Counted from the stretch's first letter, positions 32,903 to 43,181 are shown. The stretch is 64,000 nucleotides of DNA from Pseudomonas sp. ML96 (GCF_000761545.1 NZ_JPMY01000016.1:85935-149934), one strand, 5' to 3'. The notes: generated by a model from the sequence alone, not told the origin. A program made the numbers and translations.

Positions 32903-32929
32903 GCCCGGCCGCATGGCCGGGCTTTTTTT
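32903..32929 (+). terminator. Intrinsic terminator, nitrate reductase operon
   Basis: GCCCGGCC, loop GCAT, GGCCGGGC, then seven T. It lies 29 bases after the cobA stop and closes the operon. Confidence 0.95.
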
Positions 32930-32975
32930 ATCTGATTGGTTTATCCACGCAGCATTGAATAGCCAGGCAGAAGGC

Positions 32976-33326
32976 TCACATCAGTGCGGGGTCTGGAAAC
33001 GGCAGCCGATCTTGCGAGCTGCTGGGCTGCGCCTGCCAGGCAGAGCCACTGCGGTAGAAGTCCGCCTGGGTCTCCGAGGTGCCCGCGCCGATGCTGATGG
33101 CCACGGTGCAAGCCACCTGCCCGGCATGCTCCGCCTCTATCGCCGCAATACATGTGCCCAGCTTGGCCGTGACCTGATCCTGCATCTCGCCCAGATCGAG
33201 CATCTTGACGATGGCCTCGGTCGCCTCCTGCTGGTTGGGCAACGTCAACTGGGCTGGGGCCGATGTTTCGGCATAGGCGCCAGCAGTGGCCAGGCAAAGC
33301 AGGAGAAGAGTCGAGTGAAATCGCAT
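32976..33326 (-). CDS. Secreted protein of unknown function
   Basis: This 116-residue protein starts MRFHSTLLLLCLATAGAYAE, a clear signal peptide with cleavage after AYA. The mature part is short and acidic, with two cysteines (in LGTCIAAIEAEHA and QVACTVAIS) that could form a disulfide in the periplasm. The C-terminal 25 residues look disordered. I chose 33326 over the ATG six bases earlier because GAGG then has an 8-base spacing. I do not recognise the family. Function unknown. Confidence 0.65.
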   Translation of the reverse strand: MRFHSTLLLLCLATAGAYAETSAPAQLTLPNQQEATEAIVKMLDLGEMQDQVTAKLGTCIAAIEAEHAGQVACTVAISIGAGTSETQADFYRSGSAWQAQPSSSQDRLPFPDPALM

Positions 33327-33416
33327 GTCCATATCCTCAGAACCAACGTGTGAATGAATGGTTAGACCGCCGTCCTAGCAGTGCAGGAAGAGAAGGGAAT
33401 CGTGGGGGTAAACGGC

Positions 33417-33575
33417 TCAGTCTTCAGCAGGTGTGGCCTGATCCTGCTCGGCCGCCAGTTTCAGGCGATCCGCCTTGCTGATGTACTTGGGCTTGTTGCT
33501 CTTGGGAGCCAGCTTGGCACTGGCCTTCTTGGCGTGGGCCTTCAACAGCTGATTGATCTTCTTGCGCCGATTCAT
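33417..33575 (-). CDS. DUF2986-family small basic protein
   Basis: This 52-residue protein MNRRKKINQLLKAHAKKASA... is very rich in lysine and matches the DUF2986 pattern (start NRRKKINQ, then KPKYISKADRLKLA near the end). Such proteins occur in many gammaproteobacteria with no known function; the charge suggests nucleic-acid or ribosome contact. The longer open frame upstream to 33770 is not coding. It is between two minus-strand genes. Confidence 0.8.
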   Translation of the reverse strand: MNRRKKINQLLKAHAKKASAKLAPKSNKPKYISKADRLKLAAEQDQATPAED

Positions 33576-33729
33576 GCTCTTCCACCCGATCTGTAGGCGG
33601 GCGAACAATAGCAGATCGGCCGGCTCAGGCCCCGCGGAACAGGCTTGGCGTAGGGCACTCACAAGCAGGTGCTTCGGGAGCAGAACTATCAGCCCGTGCC
33701 AGCGCACGGGCTTCAGCAGGCAGCTGCGC

Positions 33730-35382
33730 CTAGTGCCAAACCACCCCTTCGCGCTTCTGGCCCCAGGCATCGAAGTGCGGGCTGTAGGCGCTTTCCACCG
33801 AGGCCCGCTTGATCTTCAGGGTTGGCGTGAGGAAGCCGTTGTCCACCGCCCAGACTTCCGGCACCAGCACCAAGCCATTGAGCTGCTCGTGCTTGTCCAG
33901 CACCTGGTTGGTTTCCTCCAGCAGGCGCTTGAGGCTGCCTTCCAGCTGTTCGCGCGGCTCCTTGCGCCCGGTATCGGAGAGTACACACAGTGCCAGCGGT
34001 TGTGGCAGGCCGTCGCCGACCACGCAGACCTGCTCGATATGCGCATGCACTGCCAGGCGATTCTCGATCGGCGCCGGGGCCACGTACTTGCCCTTGCTGG
34101 TCTTGAAGATTTCCTTGATCCGCCCGGTCAGGCGCAGGTTGCCCTCGGCATCCTGCTCGCCCTTGTCGCCGGTGCGCAGGTAGCCGTCCTCGGTCAGCGC
34201 CTCGGCGGTCTTGCCCGGCTCCTTGTAGTAGCCCTGCATGGTCGAGCCGCTGCGCACCAGCACCTCGCCTTCCTCGCTGATGCGCACTTCCACGCCCGGG
34301 TTGTTCTGGCCGATCCAGCCCTTCTTGAACAGGCCTGGGCGGCACACGTGGGAGTAGCCACAGTTCTCGGTCATGCCATAGACCTCCTGCAGTTCCAGGC
34401 CCATCCGGCGATACCAGCCGAGCAACGCATCCGGCACCGGTGCGGCGCCGGACAATGCATAACGCACCGCGTCCAGGCCCAGCCCGCGCAGGACCTTCTT
34501 GCCGACCAGACGGCCGACCAGGGGAATGGACAGCAGGCGATCCAGCTTCTTGGCCGGCATCTTGGAATAGACGCCCATTTGGAACTTGGTCCAGATGCGC
34601 GGCACGCCGAAGAACACGGTTGGTCGGGCACGACGCAGGTCGTCGACGAAGGTGTCCAGGCTCTCGGCGAAGAACACGGTCATGCCGCTGTACAGCGAGT
34701 TGAGTTCGATGAACATGCGCTCGGCCACATGGCACAGCGGCAGGTAGGACAGCCCTCGGTCGTCCTCGCCGACACCGAACAGCGAGGTGGCCTGGCTGGC
34801 GGTGAAGCCGAAATTGCCGAAGTTGTGCATCACACCCTTGGGCATGCCGGTGGTGCCGGAGGTGTAGATGATGGTGGCGAGCTGCTCGGGCTGGTTGCGC
34901 GGCTTGTCCTGGATCGGCGCGCAGGCCTGCAAGTCCTGCCAGCTGCGGTCGAAGCTGCCCTCTGGGTGCAGCGGCATGGCTACGGTAGTCACACCCTGCG
35001 GCACGCCGGTGGCCATCGCAGGCCAGTCGTCCAGCTTGCCGATGAAGGCTACCTTCGCCTCGGCGTGCTCCAGCACCTGGCGTACCGACTCGCCAGTGAG
35101 ATTCGGGTAGAGCGGCACCGAGACGTGCCCGGCCATCCAGATGGCCAGGTCGGTGACGATCCAGTGGGCGCAGTTCTTCGAGATGATCGCGATCTTGCTG
35201 CCCTGCTCCAGCTCCAGGCTGCGCAGCCAGGCCGCAGCGCGTCGCGCCTGCTCGCCGACCTCGGCCCAGGTGAGCTGTTCTACCCGACCACCGCCCAGCG
35301 GCTGGATCAGGTAGGTCTTGTTCGGATGACGCGACTCCCGCTCGAAGAACGCTTCGAGCGGCAAACGGACTGCACTGGCCAC
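33730..35382 (-). CDS. AMP-binding acyl-CoA synthetase
   Basis: This 550-residue enzyme activates a carboxylic acid, probably a fatty acid, to its acyl-CoA through an acyl-AMP. The P-loop is IIYTSGTTGMPKGVMHN (about residue 175); EVYGMTENCGYSHV (about residue 330) is the adenine site; DGYLRTGDKGEQDAEG and GRIKEIFKTSKGKYVAPAP give motifs A7-A8 and the hinge. The length and the bubblegum/long-chain-like sequence suggest a medium- or long-chain substrate. I use GTG at 35382 because it follows AAGGAGG; the earlier ATG would skip that site. Confidence 0.88.
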   Translation of the reverse strand: MASAVRLPLEAFFERESRHPNKTYLIQPLGGGRVEQLTWAEVGEQARRAAAWLRSLELEQGSKIAIISKNCAHWIVTDLAIWMAGHVSVPLYPNLTGESVRQVLEHAEAKVAFIGKLDDWPAMATGVPQGVTTVAMPLHPEGSFDRSWQDLQACAPIQDKPRNQPEQLATIIYTSGTTGMPKGVMHNFGNFGFTASQATSLFGVGEDDRGLSYLPLCHVAERMFIELNSLYSGMTVFFAESLDTFVDDLRRARPTVFFGVPRIWTKFQMGVYSKMPAKKLDRLLSIPLVGRLVGKKVLRGLGLDAVRYALSGAAPVPDALLGWYRRMGLELQEVYGMTENCGYSHVCRPGLFKKGWIGQNNPGVEVRISEEGEVLVRSGSTMQGYYKEPGKTAEALTEDGYLRTGDKGEQDAEGNLRLTGRIKEIFKTSKGKYVAPAPIENRLAVHAHIEQVCVVGDGLPQPLALCVLSDTGRKEPREQLEGSLKRLLEETNQVLDKHEQLNGLVLVPEVWAVDNGFLTPTLKIKRASVESAYSPHFDAWGQKREGVVWH

Positions 35383-35500
35383 GGGGCCTCCTTGTTTATT
35401 GTTTTTGTCACAGGGAGCAACCAAGCACTTGCTTGGTTGAATATTCCACGCGTCAGGAGGCGTCGCAAGTGAAGAAATGTTACAGGGTGGTAGAGCCGCT

Positions 35501-35953
35501 CTAGCGCGGGTGATGCAGCGCGGCGAGGGTCATCAGGCCGGGTACCGGCTCACCCTCGAGGACCACCAGGCTGGCGGTGTGCAGGCCCAGAGGCTGCTGT
35601 AGATGGCCATGGATCAGCAGGCCGGAGAGATTGCCGAGCAGCGGGTTGTGGCTGACCAGCAGGCAGTCGCCGGGATAGTCGTCCAGGTGGTTGGCCGCCT
35701 CGCGCACCGAGTCTTCCGGCGTGGCCCACGTCACCGTGGTCAGCGGCAGCGCCAGGCCGAGCACCTCGCGAACGATCTCGGCGGTCTGCTGGGCACGCAG
35801 ATAGGGACTGACCAGGATGTGCGAGAACGACCGGCCACGCAGATGCTCGGCGCTGCGCCGCACTTCCTTGCGGCCATGCTCGGTGAGGGCGCGCTCGGCG
35901 TCGCTGCGCGCACGCGGCTCGGCCTCACCGTGGCGCAGCAGCCAGAGGGTCAC
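35501..35953 (-). CDS. sixA: Phosphohistidine phosphatase SixA
   Basis: This 150-residue histidine phosphatase has the RHG motif at the N-terminus (MTLWLLRHGEAEPRARSDAE) and the second catalytic His in CLLVSHNPLLG (about residue 98). Its short size and ILVSPYLRAQQTAEIV are typical of SixA, which removes phosphate from histidine-phosphotransfer domains (ArcB in E. coli; NPr in other work). Its ATG overlaps the DUF4389 stop by four bases. The presence of several Hpt/hybrid kinases in this window gives possible partners, but that is inference. Confidence 0.93.
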   Translation of the reverse strand: MTLWLLRHGEAEPRARSDAERALTEHGRKEVRRSAEHLRGRSFSHILVSPYLRAQQTAEIVREVLGLALPLTTVTWATPEDSVREAANHLDDYPGDCLLVSHNPLLGNLSGLLIHGHLQQPLGLHTASLVVLEGEPVPGLMTLAALHHPR

Positions 35954-36297
35954 AGCTTGGGTTCTTCGTCACGCACCGGGTGCGGCGCCGGCGGAATGCT
36001 GTGCGGCTCGTTGTCTTCTGGAGCACGTGCGCTCGGCCAATCGGCGAAGGGCCAGGGCTTCTCTTCACTGTTGAAGGTGCCGAAGCGGCCGATCTGCTGC
36101 AGGTACTGGCTGAGACTGTCGCCGAAGCCCTGCAAGCCAGCGTTTGGCGCGCCGTAGAACAGGCGATAGCCCAGCTGCAGCAGGACCACGCCGGCCAGCA
36201 CGATTTCGGCCAGCTGCCAGACGATGGCGAAGATCACCATCCACAGGATGCGCAGGGCGATGGACTCGCGCTCCAGTTCCTTGTTCGGTTCGCTCAT
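35950..36297 (-). CDS. DUF4389 membrane protein
   Basis: This 115-residue protein has two hydrophobic segments (residues about 15-35 and 36-48) in IALRILWMVIFAIVWQLAEI and VLAGVVLLQLGYRLFYG, followed by a soluble tail with KPWPFADWP, the DUF4389 hallmark, and a proline-rich end. It sits between gpsA (15 bases upstream) and sixA (4-base overlap), so the three form an operon. No function known. Confidence 0.88.
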   Translation of the reverse strand: MSEPNKELERESIALRILWMVIFAIVWQLAEIVLAGVVLLQLGYRLFYGAPNAGLQGFGDSLSQYLQQIGRFGTFNSEEKPWPFADWPSARAPEDNEPHSIPPAPHPVRDEEPKL

Positions 36298-36312
36298 GCT
36301 GCTCTCCTTGAC

Positions 36313-37335
36313 TTAGAAACCACTGGGGGAAATGAAGTCGACGTCGGTCTTCGGCTCGCCACGCATCAGCGCCTGGATCACCTGTTCCAGCGTGCGACCC
36401 TCGAACAGAATGGCATGCAGGCCGGCGACCAGAGGCATGTAGACCTGCAGTTCCTCGGCCTTGCTCTTCAGCACCTTGAGGGTGTTGACCCCTTCGGCCA
36501 CCTCGCCGAGACGCGCCACCGCGTCTTCCAGCGACAGGCCTTCGCCGAGGGCATGGCCGACCTGGTAATTGCGACTCTTCGGCGAGGAGCAGGTGACGAT
36601 CAGGTCGCCCACGCCGGCCAGACCGAGGAAGGTCATGGGGTTGGCGCCCAGGGTCACGGCGAAGCGGGTCATCTCGGCCAGCGCACGAGTGATCAGCATG
36701 CTCTTGGTGTTCTCACCCATGCCCAGCGCGGCGGCCATGCCGGCGATGATGGCGTAGACGTTCTTCAGCGCGCCGCCCAGCTCCACACCGAAGCTGTCAC
36801 GGCTGGCGTAAACGCGGAAGGTGCGACCGTGCAGCGCGGATTGCACGCGCTGGCAGAGTTCCTCGTCCTCGCTGGCGATCACCGTGGCGGTCAGCGCGTG
36901 TTCGGCGATCTCGCGGGCCAGATTGGGGCCGGACAGGACGCCTATACGCGCCTGCGGCGCCACTTCGGCGAGGATCTGACTCATCAGTTTGAAGCTCTCG
37001 GCCTCGATGCCCTTGGTGGTGCTCACCAGCAGCTTGCCGGCCAGGCCATCGGCCACCGGCTGCAGCGCCTTGCGCAGGGCCGACGAGGGAATGGCAACGA
37101 ACACCAGTTCGCAGGCGGCCAGGGTCGCCGGCAGGTCGGTGACCGGCTCGACGCCAGGCAGCAGCTTGATGCCCTTGAGGTAGCGCGGGTTCTCGCGCTG
37201 GGTGCGCATGGCCTCGGCCTGCTCGGGGTCGCGCATCCATTGCAGGACGCGCTGGCCGTTGGCGGCCAGGAGATTGGCGATAGCGGTGCCGAAGCTGCCG
37301 CCGCCCAGTACTGCAACGGGTTGTTGCTCGGTCAT
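36313..37335 (-). CDS. gpsA: Glycerol-3-phosphate dehydrogenase (NAD(P)+)
   Basis: This 340-residue cytoplasmic enzyme makes sn-glycerol-3-phosphate from dihydroxyacetone phosphate for phospholipid synthesis. The dinucleotide motif is [18 protein letters not shown] (about residues 8-25). [22 protein letters not shown] and [14 protein letters not shown] are the substrate-side motifs; the catalytic lysine is in [14 protein letters not shown] (about residue 193). Start at 37335 ([11 protein letters not shown]); five further codons upstream are possible. It leads the gpsA-DUF4389-sixA operon. Confidence 0.96.
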   Translation of the reverse strand: MTEQQPVAVLGGGSFGTAIANLLAANGQRVLQWMRDPEQAEAMRTQRENPRYLKGIKLLPGVEPVTDLPATLAACELVFVAIPSSALRKALQPVADGLAGKLLVSTTKGIEAESFKLMSQILAEVAPQARIGVLSGPNLAREIAEHALTATVIASEDEELCQRVQSALHGRTFRVYASRDSFGVELGGALKNVYAIIAGMAAALGMGENTKSMLITRALAEMTRFAVTLGANPMTFLGLAGVGDLIVTCSSPKSRNYQVGHALGEGLSLEDAVARLGEVAEGVNTLKVLKSKAEELQVYMPLVAGLHAILFEGRTLEQVIQALMRGEPKTDVDFISPSGF

Positions 37336-37554
37336 AGTAAATCCAGACAAGCCATCCGAATGGCGAATACCCTCATTATCACGAAGCCTCGGCCGACCGG
37401 CCAGTCCTACGCGTGCCTCGCGCTGGCAAAGACCGGCTTCTCGGTTAACATGCGTCTGTCATGCCAGAGAACAAGGCCGTTCCGTGCACGCTCTCCCCCA
37501 TTTACCCTCTCTCTTCCAGCCAACTCCCGGCCTCGTGACCCAAGGCGGCACGCG

Positions 37555-39432
37555 ATGATCTTCGGCCGCAACTGGGACATCCATACCCGCACCCAGCTGA
37601 TCAGCGTCGGCCCGGCCCTGCTGTTGACCCTGCTGCTGACCGGTTTCTTCACCCACACCCGCCTGGAAGACCTGCGCTACGAAATGAGCCAGGCCGGCCA
37701 GCTGATGGCCAACCAGCTGGCGCCCGCGGCGGCGCACGGCGTGGCCATCGGTGATACGCAAGTGTTGGAAGGCCTGCTGCGCGCCACGCTGGAGACGCCC
37801 AATGTGCGTTTTCTCGAGGTCCGCGACCAGGCGGAGAACATCCTGGTCTATGTCGAACGGCACAGGGACCAGTCGACCTCGCAGGTAGAGGTCTTCCGCG
37901 CGCCGATCCGCCATGAGAACGGCGCCACCGACGACTACCTGGGCCAGGTAGTTGTGGGCATGTCCGATGAATCCTTTTCCAGTCGCCAGCAGGCCATCCT
38001 GCTCAAGGCCACCGTGCTGGCGCTGATCGCCCTGCTGCTGACCTTCCTCCTCGCCCGCCAGCTGGCTCGGCGCCTGGCCCGGCCCCTGAGCGCCATGGGC
38101 CACGCCCTGGAGGCGATCAAGGCGGGTGATTTCCGCAGCAACCTGGCGGAGACCGACAGCGGCGAGCTGGGCGACCTGGCGCGCCACATCAATACCCTGG
38201 CTGCCGAACTGGAACGCGCCGGGCGCGAGCAGCGCGAAGCCATGCAGCAGCTGATCCAGACCCGCGAGGAAGCCGAGCAGGCCAACCGCGCCAAGTCCGA
38301 TTTCCTGGCGATGATGAGCCACGAGCTGCGCACGCCGATGAATGGCGTGCTGGGCATGCTGCAGCTGCTGGAAACCACCGAGATGACCCAGGAGCAGGAG
38401 GAATACGCGGCCCTGGCCACCGAATCTACCGAGCACCTGCTCAAGGTGATCAACGACATCCTCGACTTCTCGCGCATCGAGCGCGGTGCGCTGGAGCTGG
38501 AGCGCATCCCCTTCAGCCTGCTGGAACTGCTGCAGGGCTCGATCCAGGTGTTCCAGCACAGCGCCCAGCAACGCGGCCTGTACCTGCGCCTGGACAACCA
38601 GGCCGGCCTGGAGGACTTCGAGGTCCAGGGAGACCCGACCCGCATCCGCCAGATCCTGGTCAACCTGCTGGGCAACGCGCTGAAGTTCACCGAAGAAGGC
38701 GGCATCCGCATCGAGACCCACTGGCAGCCGCTGGACAACGAGGTGCTGTGGTTCACCTGCCAGGTGCGCGACAGCGGCATCGGCATCGCCGCACCGCGGC
38801 TGGAACATATGTTCGACGCCTTCCAGCAGGCCGATACCTCCATCTCCCGCCGCTATGGCGGCACCGGCCTGGGCCTGCCAATTGCCCGCACCCTGGCCGA
38901 ACGCATGGGCGGCACCCTGCACGCCAGCAGCGAGGAAGGCATCGGCTCGGTATTCACCCTGGAGATTCCCCTGCCGTTCAGCCCGCGCAGCAGTGCCGAC
39001 GACGCGCAGGAGAGCCACGAGAGCCCCGCGGGCGAGAACCAGGAAGTGCTGCTGGTGGAGGACAACCCGGTCAACCAGACCGTTATAGAGGCCATGCTGC
39101 GCAGCCTCGGCTACCGCGTGGCACTGGTGGGCGACGGCGCCCAGGCGGTGCAGACCTTCGATGCCCAGCGCTTCGCGGCGGTGCTGATGGATTGCCGGCT
39201 GCCAGTAATGGATGGTTACGAAGCAACCCGACAAATACGCGAACTGGCGCCACAATGCGGAACGCCGATCATCGCGCTGACCGCCAATGCGCTGCAGGGC
39301 GACCGCGAAGCCTGCCTGCAGGCCGGCATGAACGACTACCTGGCCAAACCGTTCAAACGTGCCGATCTGGAACGGGTATTGCTGCGCTGGGTAGGCAAGC
39401 GCAGTCACGGTGCGGAGCGCCAGGAATACTAG
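37555..39432 (+). CDS. Hybrid sensor histidine kinase, RetS-partner type
   Basis: This 625-residue inner-membrane kinase has a helix at about 16-36, a periplasmic domain of about 120 residues (CHASE8-like region SQAGQLMANQLAPAAAHGVA), a second helix (about 143-165), HAMP (RLARPLSAMGHALEAIKAGD), a HisKA domain with HELRTPMNGVLG (His about 257), HATPase ([29 protein letters not shown]) and a C-terminal receiver (VLLVEDNPVNQT, VLMDCRLPVMDGYE, Asp about 545). The layout and place next to fabA match P. aeruginosa PA1611, which binds RetS and feeds the GacA/Rsm network. The role here is inferred. Start is the ATG at 37555. Confidence 0.92.
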   Translation: MIFGRNWDIHTRTQLISVGPALLLTLLLTGFFTHTRLEDLRYEMSQAGQLMANQLAPAAAHGVAIGDTQVLEGLLRATLETPNVRFLEVRDQAENILVYVERHRDQSTSQVEVFRAPIRHENGATDDYLGQVVVGMSDESFSSRQQAILLKATVLALIALLLTFLLARQLARRLARPLSAMGHALEAIKAGDFRSNLAETDSGELGDLARHINTLAAELERAGREQREAMQQLIQTREEAEQANRAKSDFLAMMSHELRTPMNGVLGMLQLLETTEMTQEQEEYAALATESTEHLLKVINDILDFSRIERGALELERIPFSLLELLQGSIQVFQHSAQQRGLYLRLDNQAGLEDFEVQGDPTRIRQILVNLLGNALKFTEEGGIRIETHWQPLDNEVLWFTCQVRDSGIGIAAPRLEHMFDAFQQADTSISRRYGGTGLGLPIARTLAERMGGTLHASSEEGIGSVFTLEIPLPFSPRSSADDAQESHESPAGENQEVLLVEDNPVNQTVIEAMLRSLGYRVALVGDGAQAVQTFDAQRFAAVLMDCRLPVMDGYEATRQIRELAPQCGTPIIALTANALQGDREACLQAGMNDYLAKPFKRADLERVLLRWVGKRSHGAERQEY

Positions 39433-39480
39433 ACTCGCAGGGGCCCAGATCCCGGCAATGATCTGCGACAAGGAAGTCCG

Positions 39481-39496
39481 GTATACAAGTGTTCAC
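39481..39496. promoter_or_regulatory. DesT/FabR-like operator of fabAB
   Basis: On the minus strand the sequence is GTGAACACTTGTATAC, one base from the DesT pattern GTGAAC-N4-GTTNAC as I remember it. DesT is the P. aeruginosa TetR-type sensor of the unsaturated/saturated acyl-CoA ratio and is reported to act on fabAB. The site is 112 bases before the fabA ATG. Confidence 0.6.
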
Positions 39497-39607
39497 ACTG
39501 ATCTGTGACTTTCACCAGGACGCAACAGTCTATGACTAGTCTGCCGCTACACAAGAAAACCCGCGGCGCAGCTTAGCCCCGCCAAGGGGGACCATTGAGG
39601 AGTTCGC

Positions 39608-40123
39608 ATGACCAAGCAAAACGCCTATACCCGGGAAGAACTGCTCGCCTGCAGCCGCGGCGAACTGTTTGGCCCAGGTAACGCGCAGTTGCCCGCCCCA
39701 AACATGCTGATGATGGATCGCATCGTCCATATCAGTGAAACCGGCGGTAAATACGGCAAGGGCGAAATCGTCGCCGAACTCGATATCAACCCGGATCTCT
39801 GGTTCTTCGCCTGCCACTTCGAAGGCGACCCGGTGATGCCAGGCTGCCTGGGCCTCGACGCCATGTGGCAACTGGTCGGCTTCTATCTCGGTTGGCAGGG
39901 CAACCCCGGCCGCGGCCGCGCGCTGGGCTCGGGCGAAGTGAAGTTCTTCGGCCAGATCCTGCCCACCGCGAAAAAGATCACCTACAACATCCAGATCAAG
40001 CGCACTATCAACCGCTCGCTGATCCTCGGCATCGCCGATGGCACCGTCAGCGTCGATGGCCGCGAGATCTACAGCGCCGAAGGCCTCCGCGTCGGCCTGT
40101 TCACTTCCACTGACAGCTTTTAA
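39608..40123 (+). CDS. fabA: 3-hydroxyacyl-ACP dehydratase/isomerase
   Basis: This 171-residue hot-dog enzyme introduces the double bond of unsaturated fatty acids at the C10 stage by dehydrating 3-hydroxydecanoyl-ACP and isomerising trans-2 to cis-3. The active-site His is in [20 protein letters not shown] (about residue 70), and the Asp lies at the end of that segment (about residue 84). [16 protein letters not shown] sequence (here [14 protein letters not shown]) is conserved in FabA but not FabZ. It is 11 bases before fabB, the partner step. Length is standard. Confidence 0.97.
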   Translation: MTKQNAYTREELLACSRGELFGPGNAQLPAPNMLMMDRIVHISETGGKYGKGEIVAELDINPDLWFFACHFEGDPVMPGCLGLDAMWQLVGFYLGWQGNPGRGRALGSGEVKFFGQILPTAKKITYNIQIKRTINRSLILGIADGTVSVDGREIYSAEGLRVGLFTSTDSF

Positions 40124-40134
40124 GGGTTATCCGC

Positions 40135-41352
40135 ATGCGTCGCGTCGTGATCACTGGCCTGGGCATCGTTTCCTGCCTGGGCAATGACAAAGACACCGTC
40201 TCCGCCAACCTTCGTGCTGGCCGTGCCGGTATCCGCCACAACCCGTCCTATGCCGAAATGGGCCTGCGTAGCCATGTTTCCGGTTCGGTCGACCTGAATC
40301 TCGAAGAGCTGATCGATCGCAAGATTTTCCGCTTCATGGGCGATGCTGCGGCCTACGCCTACCTGGCGATGGAACAGGCGATCAAGGATTCCGGTCTCAG
40401 CGAAGAGCAAATTTCCAACCCGCGTACCGGCCTGATCGCCGGTTCCGGTGGCGCCTCCACCGTGAACCAGATGGAAGCCATCGACACTCTGCGCGAGAAG
40501 GGCGTCAAGCGCATCGGCCCATACCGTGTAACCCGCACCATGGGCAGCACCGTATCCGCCTGCCTGGCCACCCCCTTCCAGATCAAGGGCGTGAACTTCT
40601 CCATCTCCTCCGCCTGCGCCACCAGCGCCCACTGCATCGGCCAGGCCATGGAGCAGATCCAGCTCGGCAAGCAGGACGTGGTCTTCGCCGGCGGCGGTGA
40701 AGAGGAGCACTGGAGCCAGAGCTGCCTGTTCGACGCCATGGGCGCCCTCTCCACCCAGTACAACGACACCCCCGAGAAGGCCTCCCGCGCCTACGACGCC
40801 AAGCGTGACGGCTTCGTCATCGCCGGCGGCGGTGGCATGGTAGTGGTCGAAGAGCTGGAGCATGCGCTCAAGCGCGGCGCCAAGATCTACGCGGAAATCG
40901 TCGGCTACGGTGCAACTTCCGACGGCTATGACATGGTCGCCCCGAGCGGCGAAGGCGCGATCCGTTGCATGCAGCAGGCGCTGTCCACCGTCGACAGCCC
41001 GATCGACTACCTGAACACCCACGGCACCTCCACTCCGGTCGGCGATGTCGCCGAAATGCGTGGCGTGCGTGAAGTGTTCGGCGACAAGGCCCCGGCCATC
41101 AGCTCCACCAAGAGCCTGTCCGGCCACAGCCTGGGCGCCGCCGGTGTGCACGAGGCGATCTACTGCCTGCTGATGATGGAAGGCAACTTCATCGCCGGCT
41201 CGGCCAACATCGACGAGCTGGACCCGGAAGTGGCCGACCTGCCGATCCTGCGCGAGACCCGCGAGAACGCCAAGCTGGACACCATCATGTCCAACAGCTT
41301 CGGCTTTGGCGGCACCAACGCCACCCTGGTGCTCAAGCGCTACTCGGCCTGA
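40135..41352 (+). CDS. fabB: 3-oxoacyl-ACP synthase I
   Basis: This 405-residue condensing enzyme elongates the cis-3-decenoyl-ACP made by FabA. Catalytic Cys is in [14 protein letters not shown] (about residue 161), the two histidines are in [13 protein letters not shown] (about 296) and [15 protein letters not shown] (about 331), and the gating [14 protein letters not shown] is near the end. It is in an operon with fabA, as usual in organisms that make unsaturated fatty acids anaerobically. Confidence 0.97.
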   Translation: MRRVVITGLGIVSCLGNDKDTVSANLRAGRAGIRHNPSYAEMGLRSHVSGSVDLNLEELIDRKIFRFMGDAAAYAYLAMEQAIKDSGLSEEQISNPRTGLIAGSGGASTVNQMEAIDTLREKGVKRIGPYRVTRTMGSTVSACLATPFQIKGVNFSISSACATSAHCIGQAMEQIQLGKQDVVFAGGGEEEHWSQSCLFDAMGALSTQYNDTPEKASRAYDAKRDGFVIAGGGGMVVVEELEHALKRGAKIYAEIVGYGATSDGYDMVAPSGEGAIRCMQQALSTVDSPIDYLNTHGTSTPVGDVAEMRGVREVFGDKAPAISSTKSLSGHSLGAAGVHEAIYCLLMMEGNFIAGSANIDELDPEVADLPILRETRENAKLDTIMSNSFGFGGTNATLVLKRYSA

Positions 41353-41505
41353 TCCAGCGCTCTAGCAATACCCACCATGCCCGCCCCGTGCGGGCATGGT
41401 CGTTTCTGGGCCCCCAGAAAATCCACGGCCGAGCGTAAATCCCAAGGATTCCTATACTTTTTTCGAGTCGCCCCGGCTCTTACCGCCGTCCCGGAGAAGT
41501 ACCCC

Positions 41506-43131
41506 ATGATCCTGCGCCAGTTTCCCATCGCGCCACGCGCGGCCTTCGGCTTCGCCATCATCACCCTCCTGCTGATATTCACCGGCCTGTTCTCCCTCAA
41601 TCGCATGTCGGTGATCAACGACGCCTCCACGGTCATCAGCCAGAGCTGGCTGCCCAGCGTGCGCAACGTCGCGCAGATGAACCTCGCCGTGACCGAAATC
41701 CGCCAGCTCCAGCTCGGCCATGTGTTGGCCGCCGATGCGGCCGACAAGCAATTTCTCGAAAAACGCCTGCGCGAGATCATCGGCAACCTGGAAAAGGCCG
41801 AGCGCAGCTATGAGAGCGACATGGACAGCGGTCGCGACCAACAGCTGTTTCAGCGCTACCAGCAGGAGAAGAAGGGCCTCATCGCCGGGGTCGAGCAGTT
41901 GCTGAAGCTGTCCAACGCCAACGAGACCGCCCCCGCGACCGTGCTGGTACAGGGTCCGCTGCTGGACAACTACAAGGCCACCTTCAATGCCCTGACCGAG
42001 CTCGCCGAGTTCAATACTGAAGGCGCCAACGCCGCCAATACCCAGGCCGATGAGGACTATGCCAGCGCCACCAACGCGGTGATCGCCGTGCTGGTGATTG
42101 CCGCACTGGTCACCGTCGCGCTCGCCTGGTTGCTGACCCGCAGCATCACCCAGCCGCTGAGCGAAGCCGTACAGGTCGCCGGCGTGGTGGCCAGTGGCAA
42201 CCTCACCGGGCGCATCGACGCCAGCGGCAAGGACGAACCCGCCCAGCTGCTCGCGGCCCTGCAACGCATGCAGCAGCAGCTGCGCGGCACCATCCAGCAG
42301 ATCGGCAACTCCGCCACCCAGCTGGCCTCGGCCGCCGAAGAGCTCAATGCGGTGACCGAGGAAGGCAACCGCGCGATCACCCGCCAGCACGACGAGATCG
42401 AGATGGCCGCCACCGCCGTGAACGAGATGACCAGCGCGGTCGAGGAAGTGGCGCGCAACGCCAGCTCCACCTCCGATGCCTCGCGCGCCTCCGAGGAGTC
42501 GGCGCAGTCCGGCCGCGACCGCGTGCAGCAGACGGTGCAGGCGATCCGTAGCATGAGCCAGGACGTCGCCCACACCTCAGCGCTGGTGGAAGGCCTTGCC
42601 GAGCGCGCGCAGAGCATCAGCAAGGTGCTCGACGTGATCCGCGCCATCGCCGAGCAGACCAACCTGCTCGCCCTCAACGCTGCCATCGAGGCCGCCCGCG
42701 CCGGCGAGCAGGGCCGCGGCTTTGCCGTGGTGGCCGACGAGGTCCGTGCCCTCGCCCATCGCACCCAGGAATCCACCCGCGAGATCGAGCAGATGATCGG
42801 CAGCATCCAGAGCGGCACCGGCGAGGCCGTGGGTGCGATGAACCAGAACGACCAGCGCGCCCGGCAGATGCTGGAGATCGCCGAGGCGGCCGGCCAGGCC
42901 CTGGTGGAGATCACCGAGCAGGTCGGTCAGATCAACGAGCGCACCCTGGTCATCGCCAGCGCCGCCGAAGAACAGGCGCAGGTGGCGCGCGAGGTGGACC
43001 GCAACCTGGTGAATATCCGCGATATCTCGGTACAGACCGCCACCGGCGCCAACCAAACGGCCGCCGCCAGCCACGAGCTGTCGCGCCTGGCCGTGGAACT
43101 CAATGGCATGGTCGCGCGCTTCACCGTATGA
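41506..43131 (+). CDS. Methyl-accepting chemotaxis protein (4HB type)
   Basis: This 541-residue chemoreceptor has helix 1 ([20 protein letters not shown]), a periplasmic four-helix-bundle domain of about 150 residues ([20 protein letters not shown] at the start), helix 2 ([20 protein letters not shown], about residues 188-207), a HAMP domain and a long cytoplasmic signalling coiled coil with the hairpin tip [20 protein letters not shown]. No C-terminal CheR-docking pentapeptide is seen; it ends [16 protein letters not shown] precedes the ATG. It lies directly after fabB as in P. aeruginosa. Ligand is unknown. A paralogue of the same length is convergent with it. Confidence 0.93.
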   Translation: MILRQFPIAPRAAFGFAIITLLLIFTGLFSLNRMSVINDASTVISQSWLPSVRNVAQMNLAVTEIRQLQLGHVLAADAADKQFLEKRLREIIGNLEKAERSYESDMDSGRDQQLFQRYQQEKKGLIAGVEQLLKLSNANETAPATVLVQGPLLDNYKATFNALTELAEFNTEGANAANTQADEDYASATNAVIAVLVIAALVTVALAWLLTRSITQPLSEAVQVAGVVASGNLTGRIDASGKDEPAQLLAALQRMQQQLRGTIQQIGNSATQLASAAEELNAVTEEGNRAITRQHDEIEMAATAVNEMTSAVEEVARNASSTSDASRASEESAQSGRDRVQQTVQAIRSMSQDVAHTSALVEGLAERAQSISKVLDVIRAIAEQTNLLALNAAIEAARAGEQGRGFAVVADEVRALAHRTQESTREIEQMIGSIQSGTGEAVGAMNQNDQRARQMLEIAEAAGQALVEITEQVGQINERTLVIASAAEEQAQVAREVDRNLVNIRDISVQTATGANQTAAASHELSRLAVELNGMVARFTV

Positions 43132-43153
43132 GAATTGAAACGCGATGATGAAC

Positions 43154-43177
43154 AACGGCGCCCACAGGCGCCGTTTT
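43154..43177. terminator. Terminator between convergent chemoreceptors
   Basis: AACGGCGCC, loop CACA, GGCGCCGTT followed by TT. It sits between the two receptor stop codons and probably serves both directions. Confidence 0.8.
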
Positions 43178-43181
43178 CATG

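Noticed and set aside
35980..37554. Long open frame reading into the hybrid sensor kinase
   Set aside because: It is antisense to gpsA and DUF4389; the kinase has a proper start and first helix at 37555.
37459..39471. 670-codon open frame antisense to the hybrid kinase
   Set aside because: Composition is shadow-like (Gln/Ala/Gly/His rich), with no domain, against a fully conserved kinase on the other strand.
41385..41400. Terminator between fabB and the chemoreceptor
   Set aside because: CCATGCCCGCCCC and GTGCGGGCATGG do form a stem near 41375-41400, but the T run is poor; left out as unproven.
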